A stretch of 37,546 nt of DNA from B75-G9 sp964564905 (GCA_964564905.1 CAZMCI010000004.1:1-37546), one strand, 5' to 3'; numbered from the stretch's first letter, positions 16,874-23,988 are shown. Notes: generated by a model not told the origin, from the letters alone. Program-made: numbers and translations.

Positions 16874-18085
16874 TTAAATATTGCCTACCCGCTGGCCGCC
16901 GATGAAAACCCCCATAAACTTACTTCCTTCCAGAAGGCCAAACGCACCTTTTCTAACCGAGCTCTCGTCGAAACATTTTACCCCATCCTTCTGACCATCC
17001 GTGGAATAAACCGAGAAAGGTACGGGATCAGCGGCATGTCCCCTAATTTTTATCGGTGTCAGATGATCCGCCATCACCGCTATCTTGTATTCTCCATCAA
17101 GCTCCTCAATTATATTCCCCAGCAAACGTGAATCGATGTTTTCAATAGCTTCGATTTTTCTTTCGATATCACCCACGTGTCCGGCCTCATCTGGTGCCTC
17201 CACGTGAATCAGAACCAAGTCATGATCTTCTAACGCGCGCAACGTGTACTTGGCCTTATTCTCGTAATTCGTATCATAATATCCCGTGGCCCCGGGCACC
17301 TCAAGCTTGGTCATCCCCGCGCATACCCCTATACCCTTGACTACGGTCACTGCTGACACGACAGCGCCGCTGATTCCGTATTTTGCATTCAGTGTCTTCA
17401 TTGCCGGTTTTTTTCCTCCCCCCCAGAGCCAGATCATGTTGGCGGGATTTTCCCCTTTTCTCGTCCTCGATATATTCACTGGATGTCTCGAGAGAACCTG
17501 TTCTGACCTTAGCATCATCTCGTTCAAAATTTTCGCCGTTTTGTTGTATGTGGGTTTGACCAGATAATCCTCAATTTTTCCACCTATGACATCATGAGGG
17601 GGTGTCGTCTTTATTTTACCCGCATCGTTCGGGGCTTTTTTAAGCACGAAAAGGTGCCGGTAACTGATTCCCGTGTGGAAATCCCCCAAGTGGCTAAATT
17701 CCTTGTTGAGGACGGTGATCAATTCTTGGGCCTCTTCAGTGGTTATATGCCCGGCGCTGTAGTCAGCGATTCTCCCTTTTTTTTGAGTTATGAGGTTGCA
17801 TCGGAATGCAAACTCCCCTCTTTTCAATTTAATTCCCATGCCGGCTGCCTCTAGCGGGCCCCTGCCCAAACGGTATTTCCGTGGGTCGTATCCGAGTATG
17901 GACATCATTGCAATATCCGACCCCGGATTCATCCCCTCCGGTATCGTCCTCAAAAGTCCATTTTTTCCGTTGGCGGCAATCCAGTCCAGGTTGGGCTTTC
18001 TCGCTACCTGCAATGGTGTTTTTCCGCCTAATTCTTCCAATGGGTAGTCTCCCATCCCGTCTCCAACAATTATAATGTATTTCGT
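16874..18085 (-). CDS. ApgM-family phosphotransferase, probable homoserine kinase (ThrB2-like)
   Basis: Alkaline-phosphatase-superfamily protein related to archaeal cofactor-independent phosphoglycerate mutase, 403 residues. Seen: N-terminal KYIIIVGDGM (metal-binding Asp), the NPGSDIAMMSILGYDP active-site serine segment, GRGPLEA, DEAGHVGD and MADHLTP metal ligands. The first ATG (18055) would remove the VGDG metal motif; the frame continues upstream to ACG at 18083-18085, three bases after GGTGAG, exactly where family members start. No ATG, GTG or TTG exists in frame between the upstream stop and 18055. Context (hom, ACT, thrC in one operon and no GHMP thrB) matches the clade annotated as proposed homoserine kinase; phosphoglycerate mutase is the alternative. 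Confidence 0.8.
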   Translation of the reverse strand, partial: TKYIIIVGDGMGDYPLEELGGKTPLQVARKPNLDWIAANGKNGLLRTIPEGMNPGSDIAMMSILGYDPRKYRLGRGPLEAAGMGIKLKRGEFAFRCNLITQKKGRIADYSAGHITTEEAQELITVLNKEFSHLGDFHTGISYRHLFVLKKAPNDAGKIKTTPPHDVIGGKIEDYLVKPTYNKTAKILNEMMLRSEQVLSRHPVNISRTRKGENPANMIWLWGGGKKPAMKTLNAKYGISGAVVSAVTVVKGIGVCAGMTKLEVPGATGYYDTNYENKAKYTLRALEDHDLVLIHVEAPDEAGHVGDIERKIEAIENIDSRLLGNIIEELDGEYKIAVMADHLTPIKIRGHAADPVPFSVYSTDGQKDGVKCFDESSVRKGAFGLLEGSKFMGVFIGGQRVGNI

Positions 18086-18094
18086 GCTCTCACC
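18083..18094 (-). promoter_or_regulatory. GGTGAG ribosome site in front of an ACG start
   Basis: On the minus strand GGTGAG (18094-18089) is followed by AGC and then ACG AAA TAC. This decides the start of the apgM-like gene: initiation at ACG restores KYIIIVGDGM. Either a rare non-ATG start or an ATG-to-ACG change or error. Confidence 0.5.
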
Positions 18095-18168
18095 CGACTG
18101 GATTATCGCTTAGTTACACGTGCCGAATTCACTTGATCTTCTCGTCTGGACCAACCGTATTGCTCCTT

Positions 18169-18777
18169 TCATCTCATTACTGGAAACTTCCTCGGGATCT
18201 TCACCACTATTCGTTCCTCATCTACATTTATCGTCACTGCGTTTTTATCTACGGAACTGGGTACTGCTACCGTACAAAAGTATCCTTTGTTCAACTTCGG
18301 GGCCACCGCATAAATTTCCACGCTTTCTTGATAGAACTTCAATCTCACATTTTCTCTGTCTTCCACACCCTTGGCCTCGACCGTTATCGTCACGCCATCT
18401 ACGTCCAACGACACATTGTAATTTGGTATCACCTTTTCCTTGACTTCTGGCAAAGCTGCTTTCTCTCGTTTCCGCTCTGGGACCCTAACTGCCCTTTCTC
18501 TCGGTCTCTTGCCGCCAAAGATGGCTTTTTCCCCTATTGGCACTCTCTCCCATTTCCCGCTTGGACCAAAACGTTTCATTTCTATTTTTGGTGGGTGCAC
18601 CCCATCACTTGAGAAAAAAATACTAAACCCGCTGCGTTCTATCCTGCCCGGTTTCCTGGCAAATCTTGGAAACTTATCTTCTCTCAGCCCCTTTAACTCG
18701 TTTTCTATTTCTTCAAAGTCTCTAAAAAATTGCCTCATCATGCGTCTGAAAAACTCGTCAAAAGGATCTTGACCCAT
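18169..18777 (-). CDS. Hsp20/alpha-crystallin-like protein
   Basis: 202 residues. The N-terminal half is charged and begins with an aromatic-rich helix (DPFDEFFRRMMRQFF), as in small heat-shock proteins; the last 90 residues form a beta-rich crystallin/CS-like domain (YNVSLDVDGVTITVEAKGV ... VTINVDEERIVVKIPRK). The canonical C-terminal IxI motif is not seen (KIPRKFPVMR ends the chain), so oligomer assembly may differ. It lies upstream of the threonine operon in the same direction with an 83-bp gap. Chaperone role is inferred from the fold only. Confidence 0.7.
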   Translation of the reverse strand: MGQDPFDEFFRRMMRQFFRDFEEIENELKGLREDKFPRFARKPGRIERSGFSIFFSSDGVHPPKIEMKRFGPSGKWERVPIGEKAIFGGKRPRERAVRVPERKREKAALPEVKEKVIPNYNVSLDVDGVTITVEAKGVEDRENVRLKFYQESVEIYAVAPKLNKGYFCTVAVPSSVDKNAVTINVDEERIVVKIPRKFPVMR

Positions 18778-18847
18778 CCCTCACCACCAACTATACAGAT
18801 GCTGCTCCTCTCTTTTAATTGTTGATACATGCGTGAAATTTCTCTTT

Positions 18848-18991
18848 CTAGTGCTCTTCCTCAAGCGATTCTAATGATGTTTCTTCTGCAAGCAGGCACT
18901 TTCCATTGGAGTAAAAATCACACTTGGGGCAACATTCATTACGGCTTTCACAGGTTTCAAACAATGGGCACTTGGGGCAACACTTTGGCAT
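18848..18991 (-). CDS. Tiny cysteine-rich (double zinc-knuckle-like) protein
   Basis: A 47-codon gene with a strong ribosome site (GGAGG, five bases before the ATG). The protein has nine cysteines in two repeated units, CCPKCPLFETC and CCPKCDFYSNGKC, followed by an acidic tail (LESLEEEH). The repeated CPKC pattern suggests zinc or Fe-S binding. Codon-by-codon the frame is clean and the duplicated motif argues it is real. It precedes the Hsp20-like gene by 70 bp on the same strand. Function unknown. Confidence 0.7.
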   Translation of the reverse strand: MPKCCPKCPLFETCESRNECCPKCDFYSNGKCLLAEETSLESLEEEH

Positions 18992-19152
18992 CCTGCCTCC
19001 CTCAACCCACCTGAGGAGGAATACTGTCTTTATTAAAATTTTTGTTTTTTTGAATATATTATCTTTTTTGAGTTCATTGCCATGTGTCCCAAAACCTGTG
19101 CAAAAACATTCTCATGCCATTAGACTGGGTTAAAATCAGGTCATTTGTCAAA

Positions 19153-19166
19153 GAAATGTTTTTATG
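19153..19166 (+). promoter_or_regulatory. BRE/TATA-like promoter of the structured RNA
   Basis: GAAATGTTTTTATG: an A-rich BRE-like part followed by TTTTTATG, whose centre is about 24-26 nt before the first base of the closing helix of the RNA at about 19186-19188. Confidence 0.45.
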
Positions 19167-19185
19167 TGAGTAATTTTTAGATAAT

Positions 19186-19474
19186 GGTGCGTCGGGGGGG
19201 CGATCCGGAGAGGTCTCTAGGGTTGGTCTTGGTGGATCCCACTGGTTGGTGTCTTTGCGAGTTAGGCCGGCTCGTGAAGATACCAAACAGCAGGCTGTCA
19301 AGATCGGCCCGAATGCTCTCGAATGATTGCGGCGCGGAAAACTCATAAGAGTTCTCCGCACGATCCATGAAGGATCGGAGCGATGTGGTTCGGCGGGCTG
19401 CCCAAAAGGTGGTCCTGACGGGCTACATCGACCGTGATCATAGAGGTGCTGTGGCCCCAACCTCGGCGCATTTT
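19186..19474 (+). ncRNA. Structured non-coding RNA of unknown family, about 290 nt
   Basis: GC-rich island in AT-rich surroundings. The ends pair (TGCGTCG 19188-19194 with CGGCGCA 19464-19470). Inside are: a 14-bp hairpin 19248-19261/19271-19284; 19334-19344/19349-19359 with an ATAA loop and one mismatch; 19361-19366/19372-19377; 19381-19388/19423-19430 enclosing 19395-19402/19408-19415. Several helices contain G-U pairs on the plus strand that would be A-C mismatches on the minus strand, which fixes the sense. A TATA-like promoter lies upstream and TTTT follows the closing helix. I see neither the RNase P GGAAAGTCC-type core nor the SRP GGAAG/AGCAG and TGTAA motifs, so I leave it unnamed. 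SRP RNA is the nearest in size. Confidence 0.7.
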
Positions 19475-19480
19475 ACTTTG

Positions 19481-19492
19481 TTTAAATTTAAA
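19481..19492 (+). promoter_or_regulatory. TATA box for the small basic ORF / radical SAM pair
   Basis: TTTAAATTTAAA, 30 bp before the ATG at 19523. It could equally serve minus-strand transcription because it is palindromic, but the minus-strand product would be antisense to the structured RNA. Confidence 0.45.
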
Positions 19493-19522
19493 TGGTCGTA
19501 AAACTGACTTTTTTTGGGTCTT

Positions 19523-19639
19523 ATGCCGAAACGGAGAAAACCCAACTATAAACGAAAGTTAACGATGATTCACCAACGTTTTTTTTCGCCAAGTGACATA
19601 GCCAAGCGTTTGAAAAAGAAAAAACGCAGAGGAAGATAA
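19523..19639 (+). CDS. Small, highly basic protein (38 aa)
   Basis: A 38-codon ORF beginning MPKRRKPNYKRKL and ending RLKKKKRRGR, with about 16 Lys/Arg. The composition suggests nucleic-acid binding. Support: a TATA-like element at a suitable distance, a clean ATG, and a stop 12 bases before the start of the radical SAM gene. No family is recognised, and chance cannot be excluded for such a short frame. Confidence 0.45.
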   Translation: MPKRRKPNYKRKLTMIHQRFFSPSDIAKRLKKKKRRGR

Positions 19640-19651
19640 AACGGTGCTAGC

Positions 19652-20524
19652 TTGGAAGTCATACGAGAGTTCGATCCTTGGAATGATCCACTTTGTACAT
19701 GCCCGAAAAAATTTGGGCTTAATCCGTACACGGGTTGCTGTTATCGATGCATTTATTGCTACATCACTTCATACATACCACGTGCTTTTGAGTGCAGGCC
19801 AAAAGAAAATTTGCTTTCAAGGGTGAAACGTGACCTCAAACGAATTGATCGCCACCACATCATAAGCATGTCAAATAGCAGCGACCCATATCCTCCCATA
19901 GAATCTAACCTCAGACTCACTAGATCATGTTTGGAAATATTCCTACGCGAACGTTTCCCTGTACAGATCATGACGAAATCTGATCTTGTTGTCCGCGATA
20001 TCGATTTACTTTCAAAAATGAGATGCGTGGTGAGCTTCACCGTGACGACTCTAGATAAAAAGCTTAGTAGCATGTTGGAGCCCAACGCCCCCCCACCCGA
20101 CAGAAGACTTAAAGCCATGAAAAAGCTTTCTGACGCAGGTATCCCCGTTACCTCACGTTTGGATCCAATAATCCCTGGGTTAAACGATTCTGAAATTGAG
20201 CAAGTTGTGGACGCCGTGACCGCGCATGGCGCTCTTCACGTCACATCATCCACGTTTAAACCGCGAGCTGATAGCTGGAATCGGGTAAAAAAGGTTTTTC
20301 CGGAAGTTGCTTCCAAACTCCACCATCTGTACTTTGTCGAGGGAAAATTACATCATAACAGTTGGTACCTGCCAAAGACATTTAGAATTACTTTATTAAG
20401 TCGTGTCAGAAAGGCCTGTGACAAAAATAGGATCACCTTTGCCTCCTGCAGAGAAGGTCTGAAGTGGCTAACGACTGGAGCGAGTTGTGATGGCACGCAC
20501 CTTATCCCCAAAACTTTTGAGTGA
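19652..20524 (+). CDS. Radical SAM protein, SplB-like
   Basis: 290 residues. The cluster-binding motif is C29-x3-C33-x2-C36 in YTGCCYRCIYC, the CxxxCxxC of radical SAM enzymes; downstream SMSNSSDPYPPIE, IMTKSDLVVRDIDLL and SRLDPIIPGLND match the fold common to spore-photoproduct-lyase-like (SplB / Rv2578c) proteins. Those proteins are often annotated as DNA photoproduct lyases, but archaeal members have no proven substrate. Start TTG at 19652 (GGTG a few bases before), directly after the stop of the small basic ORF. Its convergent neighbour is the DNA-repair gene ogg. Confidence 0.8.
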   Translation: MEVIREFDPWNDPLCTCPKKFGLNPYTGCCYRCIYCYITSYIPRAFECRPKENLLSRVKRDLKRIDRHHIISMSNSSDPYPPIESNLRLTRSCLEIFLRERFPVQIMTKSDLVVRDIDLLSKMRCVVSFTVTTLDKKLSSMLEPNAPPPDRRLKAMKKLSDAGIPVTSRLDPIIPGLNDSEIEQVVDAVTAHGALHVTSSTFKPRADSWNRVKKVFPEVASKLHHLYFVEGKLHHNSWYLPKTFRITLLSRVRKACDKNRITFASCREGLKWLTTGASCDGTHLIPKTFE

Positions 20525-20525
20525 A

Positions 20526-21167
20526 TTATTTTAGAACCTCTCCTGTACTCAAAAACCAGATATACAAGTCCAGCTCGCCCACTGGAACCCCAACCTTGTT
20601 TGCTATATCGACAAGCCTTCTTTCGAGATCAAGATATCGTCTGCGGGTAAGGGCCTTGGGGATCCTATCAACTAACCCATACGCATACATCATCCTCAGT
20701 ACGTGTCTATCCAATATCGCCACATCGCTAAATCCTACGTTCCTAAGAAAATGACTCGCTTCTTTCCATCCTATTCCTCTTACACTCCTCACTAACCACT
20801 CTCTCTTCTCATCTGTTTTCTCGAATTTCATTAGGATATCCTTGATGTTGTAAAACTTCCGGGCTTCCATTATAAACTGTGCTCTAGTGTTGGGAAATCT
20901 ATGCCCGGCCAGCCTAAGCTTCCTCTCCAGCTCCTCAACCGGCAATCTTAGAAATCCATCTGCGCCCAACTCATGTTGGATTTTCATTCCAAGTCTTGCG
21001 GTAGAATTTGCTGTGAGTATACAAAACGAAAGCTCTGAAAACCACTCTTTGTTGTTTCTCCTTCCCAGATCCATGAACTCCTGGATTCTTTGTTTCACAA
21101 GTGTGCCTACGTCGCTTTTCTTCACTTTATTGATTTCAGCTATCAAACGTTTGTCCATACTTTGCAC
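20526..21167 (-). CDS. ogg: 8-oxoguanine DNA glycosylase/AP lyase, archaeal Ogg2 type
   Basis: Base-excision repair enzyme that removes 8-oxoguanine and nicks the AP site. 213 residues. The helix-hairpin-helix segment VRGIGWKEASHFLRNVGF carries the catalytic Lys, followed by VAILDRHVLR with the conserved Asp. The C-terminus ending GEVLK matches the Ogg2 pattern of a terminal Lys used for base recognition. GTG at 21167 or ATG at 21158. It begins 5 nt after the zinc-ribbon gene's stop, so it is co-transcribed with it and probably with the primase-like gene. Confidence 0.9.
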   Translation of the reverse strand: MQSMDKRLIAEINKVKKSDVGTLVKQRIQEFMDLGRRNNKEWFSELSFCILTANSTARLGMKIQHELGADGFLRLPVEELERKLRLAGHRFPNTRAQFIMEARKFYNIKDILMKFEKTDEKREWLVRSVRGIGWKEASHFLRNVGFSDVAILDRHVLRMMYAYGLVDRIPKALTRRRYLDLERRLVDIANKVGVPVGELDLYIWFLSTGEVLK

Positions 21168-21172
21168 GAAGA

Positions 21173-21367
21173 TTAATGCACTGTCCTCCCAAAATTATTC
21201 ATCTCTTTTGTGTCTACAACAATTCCAAATTGTTTTTTGCACTGCGGACACAGTACCGTATCCCACACCTTCCCTGGAGCAATTAACACTAGTTCAGAAC
21301 GTGGGATCCATGAACCACAATGAGGACATTTTTCTTGTTTTTTCATCAGCATCCCAATCGTGATCAT
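21173..21367 (-). CDS. Small zinc-ribbon protein
   Basis: 64 residues with CPHCGSWI and LCPQCKKQFG, two CxxC pairs separated by 23 residues: a classic zinc ribbon, presumably for nucleic-acid or protein binding. The first Met codons (21367, 21352, 21346) are alternatives. It lies between the primase-like gene and ogg on the same strand. No specific function can be assigned. Confidence 0.75.
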   Translation of the reverse strand: MITIGMLMKKQEKCPHCGSWIPRSELVLIAPGKVWDTVLCPQCKKQFGIVVDTKEMNNFGRTVH

Positions 21368-21398
21368 TTTCCTTCACTTTATAAAGTTCATTCACATC

Positions 21399-22220
21399 TT
21401 ATACTTCTGCTGGTTTGGCCTCTAGCTGTCTGGTGCGCCATGGGTGGAGGTATCCTATTTGAGCACTCATGGGTGCTGATCCAAACTCCCAGTCAAATGA
21501 CTTCACGTTGCTTGGGCTGGCATCCAGTACGGAAAATGAATTTATTCGCTTTGGATCTACTGGAACCGAAACCAATCCCGTTTCGGGATTTAGGCTCATT
21601 GGCGCTAGTAGCAGGCCTCGCCTAGCCCGAAGTTCGGAGAGGAGGCAGGTTTTTCCTTCCTGTATGATCTCGATCGATGCACCTTTGTTTTTTATCTCAA
21701 TGTTGTGGGAATATTTGCAAATCTGGCTCACAATTGAATCTGTTAGCTCCCTCTGTAAATCATCTAGAACCTCCAGTTGTCCCATCCAGAGTTCATGAGG
21801 GATTGTGTCAAGCGGAATGATAAGATCGAACCCTAGGTCTCCAGAATATTTTACCCATGGGACGATCCCGATGTCCTCAAACGCCTTTACCACCAAAGCT
21901 GCGATATGTTTAACGAACCCGAGTCCTCCATGCTTTGTCCTTAACGTCCAGACTAGGTCTCTTCCTATTGGTTTGTCGAAATCCAACCCATCATACCGCC
22001 AGTACGAACAGTAAAATGCTGAGGCCCCTTGGCTAACTGCTTGAGTTATTGCAGAGGGTGTATCCAAAATAATCGGATGTTTTTCATCCTGGTCATTCAC
22101 ATAACGCTGTAAGCTCTTGATGTGTTTGTTAAAAATGGCACACTCTCTAAATTCATTGTTCCTACTGGGATTCGCGAAGCCCAAGATCGTCCGTTTAACG
22201 TCGATACGGTTATAATACAT
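21399..22220 (-). CDS. LigD-Pol/PrimPol-like AEP homologue, apparently lacking catalytic residues
   Basis: 273 residues resembling the archaeo-eukaryotic primase fold of LigD polymerase domains: a VWTLRTKHGGLGF segment, PWVKYSGDLGFDLIIPL, and RGLLLAPMSLNPETGLVSVPV. In active members the first reads like FDLD (two metal-binding Asp), and the second like SGxxGxH with a conserved His. Here these positions read TLR and GFD, so both the DxD pair and the His seem lost. The protein may be a non-catalytic primase-like factor, or the alignment may be shifted towards DGLDFD just upstream. ATG with GGAGG in front. First of three genes (AEP-like, zinc ribbon, ogg), suggesting a repair role. Confidence 0.6.
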   Translation of the reverse strand: MYYNRIDVKRTILGFANPSRNNEFRECAIFNKHIKSLQRYVNDQDEKHPIILDTPSAITQAVSQGASAFYCSYWRYDGLDFDKPIGRDLVWTLRTKHGGLGFVKHIAALVVKAFEDIGIVPWVKYSGDLGFDLIIPLDTIPHELWMGQLEVLDDLQRELTDSIVSQICKYSHNIEIKNKGASIEIIQEGKTCLLSELRARRGLLLAPMSLNPETGLVSVPVDPKRINSFSVLDASPSNVKSFDWEFGSAPMSAQIGYLHPWRTRQLEAKPAEV

Positions 22221-22264
22221 TGTTCCTCCGAGTGGACTTTCATACTGATATTTTAAGCGAATTT

Positions 22265-22290
22265 GGAGGAGGGGGGTCGCCGAAAGCTGT
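22265..22290 (+). repeat. G-rich gap motif, copy B
   Basis: GGAGGAGGGGGGTCGCCGAA followed by AGCTGT. It shares GAGGAGGGG..TC(A/G)CCGAAA and a following AGCT with 12573-12597. Confidence 0.5.
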
Positions 22291-22469
22291 TTTTCATTAG
22301 AAGCTTATTTTTCGTGTTTTTTCGTGATTCAAGCTGGGAATTTTCTTTATTCTAAACAAACACAGGTTTATTTTACTTTTACACCAAAAAATGACTTATC
22401 TAGTTTCATTATCTGTTTAAAACACCATTTTTTCTTATTTGTATATCGGAAGCTACGGTGATCGGGGAA

Positions 22470-22489
22470 CCCCTTTGTTTCCACTGGAG
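22470..22489 (-). promoter_or_regulatory. Origin recognition box (ORB)
   Basis: On the minus strand: CTCCAGTGGAAACAAAGGGG. This has the ORB layout described for Sulfolobus and Pyrococcus, a CCAGTGGAAAC core followed by a G string, which is the binding site of Orc1/Cdc6. Gene content around it (AEP-like, Ogg2) is repair-related. Confidence 0.65.
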
Positions 22490-22538
22490 AGATATATTAC
22501 ATAACCAAACAATTTTATGTTATATTTACATAATAAAC

Positions 22539-22913
22539 ATGATGCCAACAGAGTTTGATAAAGGTTGGGTAGTATGTTTTATCGAAAATAAAGGCGCGTT
22601 TACTGTAAATAAGATTAAAATTACCAAAAAAACAAAAAACGGCGTCAAAAAATACACGTATAACAATCCTGCGTTTTATGTGGTTTCGAGAGACAGACTT
22701 CCACTGGAAATAGTCAAAAATACACTTGGAATGGGAAAAATAAGACATTATGGTGGTATTTTTCAATTGGAGATAAGAAAAAAAAGCGAACTCCTCAGAT
22801 TGGTGGGGTTTTTGGATGGGAATCTTAGGTCCGAAAAATCAAAACGGTTTGACTTATGGAAGAAACAGGTTCTGGAGTGGAAAACAAGGGCGTGGGGGGC
22901 CGGTGTCGGGTAA
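22539..22913 (+). CDS. Solitary LAGLIDADG-domain protein, probably catalytically inactive
   Basis: 124 residues from the ATG at 22539 (the frame is open upstream to 22458 but that part overlaps the ORB and is not protein-like). The segment WVVCFIENKGAF corresponds to the LAGLIDADG helix (consensus like WIAGFIDAEGSF), and FYVVSRDRLPLEIVKNTLGMGKI and LLRLVGFLDGNL fit the rest of the single-domain fold. The catalytic acid at the eighth motif position is Lys here. No intein blocks and no intron host gene are visible, so it may be a relic or a protein reused for DNA binding. Confidence 0.65.
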   Translation: MMPTEFDKGWVVCFIENKGAFTVNKIKITKKTKNGVKKYTYNNPAFYVVSRDRLPLEIVKNTLGMGKIRHYGGIFQLEIRKKSELLRLVGFLDGNLRSEKSKRFDLWKKQVLEWKTRAWGAGVG

Positions 22914-22987
22914 ACTGATAAAGGCTTTTAGAGCATGGGGGATATCCTTTCAGTTGGAGTGGTAGAACGAGCAACGCTTTTGATCTG

Positions 22988-23962
22988 GTGGCCCGTGGAA
23001 CATCGGAGATCGTCACCGAGGCCGAGTTACGGGAATTACTGAAAAAAAAGGGATTCGTTACTTATTGCGGGTATGAGCCCTCAGGTAAGATTCATTTCGG
23101 CCATTTTTTGACCGTCAGAAAGTTAATGGACTTCCAAAAGGCCGGCGCGAGGTGTCTGGTGCTGTTTGCTGATCTGCATGCGTATCTGAATCACAAAGGG
23201 GATTTAGAAGAGATAAGGAGGACAGCAGAGTACAACAAACACTGTTTCATCGCGCTGGGTCTTGATGCAAAGAGAACAGAGTTTTTGTTGGGGTCTAGTT
23301 TTCAGCTTAAGCCTGAATTCATGATGGATGTGTTCCGGATGGCCACAGGCACCACCCTGTCGCGCGCCCGACGTTCTATGGCGGAGATAGCTAAACACGC
23401 AGAGGATCCAGACGTAGCGCAGGTGCTTTACCCAATAATGCAGGCTGCAGACATGGCGCGACTTGGAATAGATGTGGCTGTCGGGGGAAACGACCAACGC
23501 AAGGTCCATATGATTGCTCGTGAAAAATTACCAGCACTGGGATACAAAAAACCCGTCTGTGTGCACTTGCCTCTTTTGCACGGAATAGATGGTTCAGCAA
23601 AGATGTCATCAAGTAAAGGTAACTTCATAGCAATAGACGATGAACCTTCGGTCATAAAGAAAAAGATAATGAAAGCGTTTTGCCCTCCAAGACAAGTGAT
23701 GGATAACCCAATCATTGAATATGCGGAGCACGTGGTCCTGTCCTCTCAGGATAAGCTTGAGATAAAAAGACAGGCACGGCACGGTGGGCCACTTGAGCTG
23801 ACAAGAGCCGAGGAACTAAAGAACATCTACGCAACAGGAGAACTTCACCCAGCAGATCTTAAAACATCTGTTGCGGAAGCGCTTATTGATGTGCTTGCAC
23901 CTGTCCGGGAGTATTTCGAGGAACACCCAGAGGTCAACCCACAAAATTCTCGGATAATTTAA
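22988..23962 (+). CDS. tyrS: Tyrosyl-tRNA synthetase
   Basis: Class I aminoacyl-tRNA synthetase charging tRNA-Tyr. 324 residues, the archaeal length. HIGH-type motif PSGKIHFGH, tyrosine-site and anticipated QAADM (IMQAADMARL), GGNDQRKVHM, and the KMSSS motif at 205-209 (AKMSSSKGN). The GTG at 22988 is the usable start, but similarity seems to continue upstream in frame (FDLV before ARGTSEIVTEAELRELL), where no ATG, GTG or TTG exists until a stop; the true N-terminus could therefore start at CTG 22985 or be disturbed by a frameshift near 22970. Confidence 0.95.
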   Translation: MARGTSEIVTEAELRELLKKKGFVTYCGYEPSGKIHFGHFLTVRKLMDFQKAGARCLVLFADLHAYLNHKGDLEEIRRTAEYNKHCFIALGLDAKRTEFLLGSSFQLKPEFMMDVFRMATGTTLSRARRSMAEIAKHAEDPDVAQVLYPIMQAADMARLGIDVAVGGNDQRKVHMIAREKLPALGYKKPVCVHLPLLHGIDGSAKMSSSKGNFIAIDDEPSVIKKKIMKAFCPPRQVMDNPIIEYAEHVVLSSQDKLEIKRQARHGGPLELTRAEELKNIYATGELHPADLKTSVAEALIDVLAPVREYFEEHPEVNPQNSRII

Positions 23963-23988
23963 ATTAATAGCGCAGCAAAATGTGATAC

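Larger units (their letters stand above)
22221..22538. other. AT-rich gap with a near-canonical ORB
   Basis: 318 bp without a gene between the divergent primase-like gene and the LAGLIDADG gene. It contains the G-rich motif copy B at 22265-22290, T-rich stretches, and at 22470-22489 a full ORB. It shares both motif types with the candidate origin at 12318-12777. It could be a second origin element, an initiator titration site, or a promoter controlled by Orc1/Cdc6. Confidence 0.5.

Noticed and set aside
19074..19460. Minus-strand ORFs across the structured RNA
   Set aside because: The region folds as RNA on the plus strand with wobble pairs that fail on the minus strand; the translations look random.
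19186..19474. Naming the RNA as RNase P or SRP RNA
   Set aside because: The universal RNase P core and the SRP S-domain and Alu motifs could not be found by eye; size and paired ends alone are not enough.
22458..22538. N-terminal extension of the LAGLIDADG protein from the ATG at 22458
   Set aside because: The extension lies over the ORB, reads as non-conserved sequence, and a better start exists at 22539.
22914..23000. tRNA-like sequence (AGTTGGAGTGGTAGAAC and a CTTTTGATC loop)
   Set aside because: Only a D-arm-like hairpin forms; anticodon, T and acceptor stems do not, and the stretch runs into tyrS.
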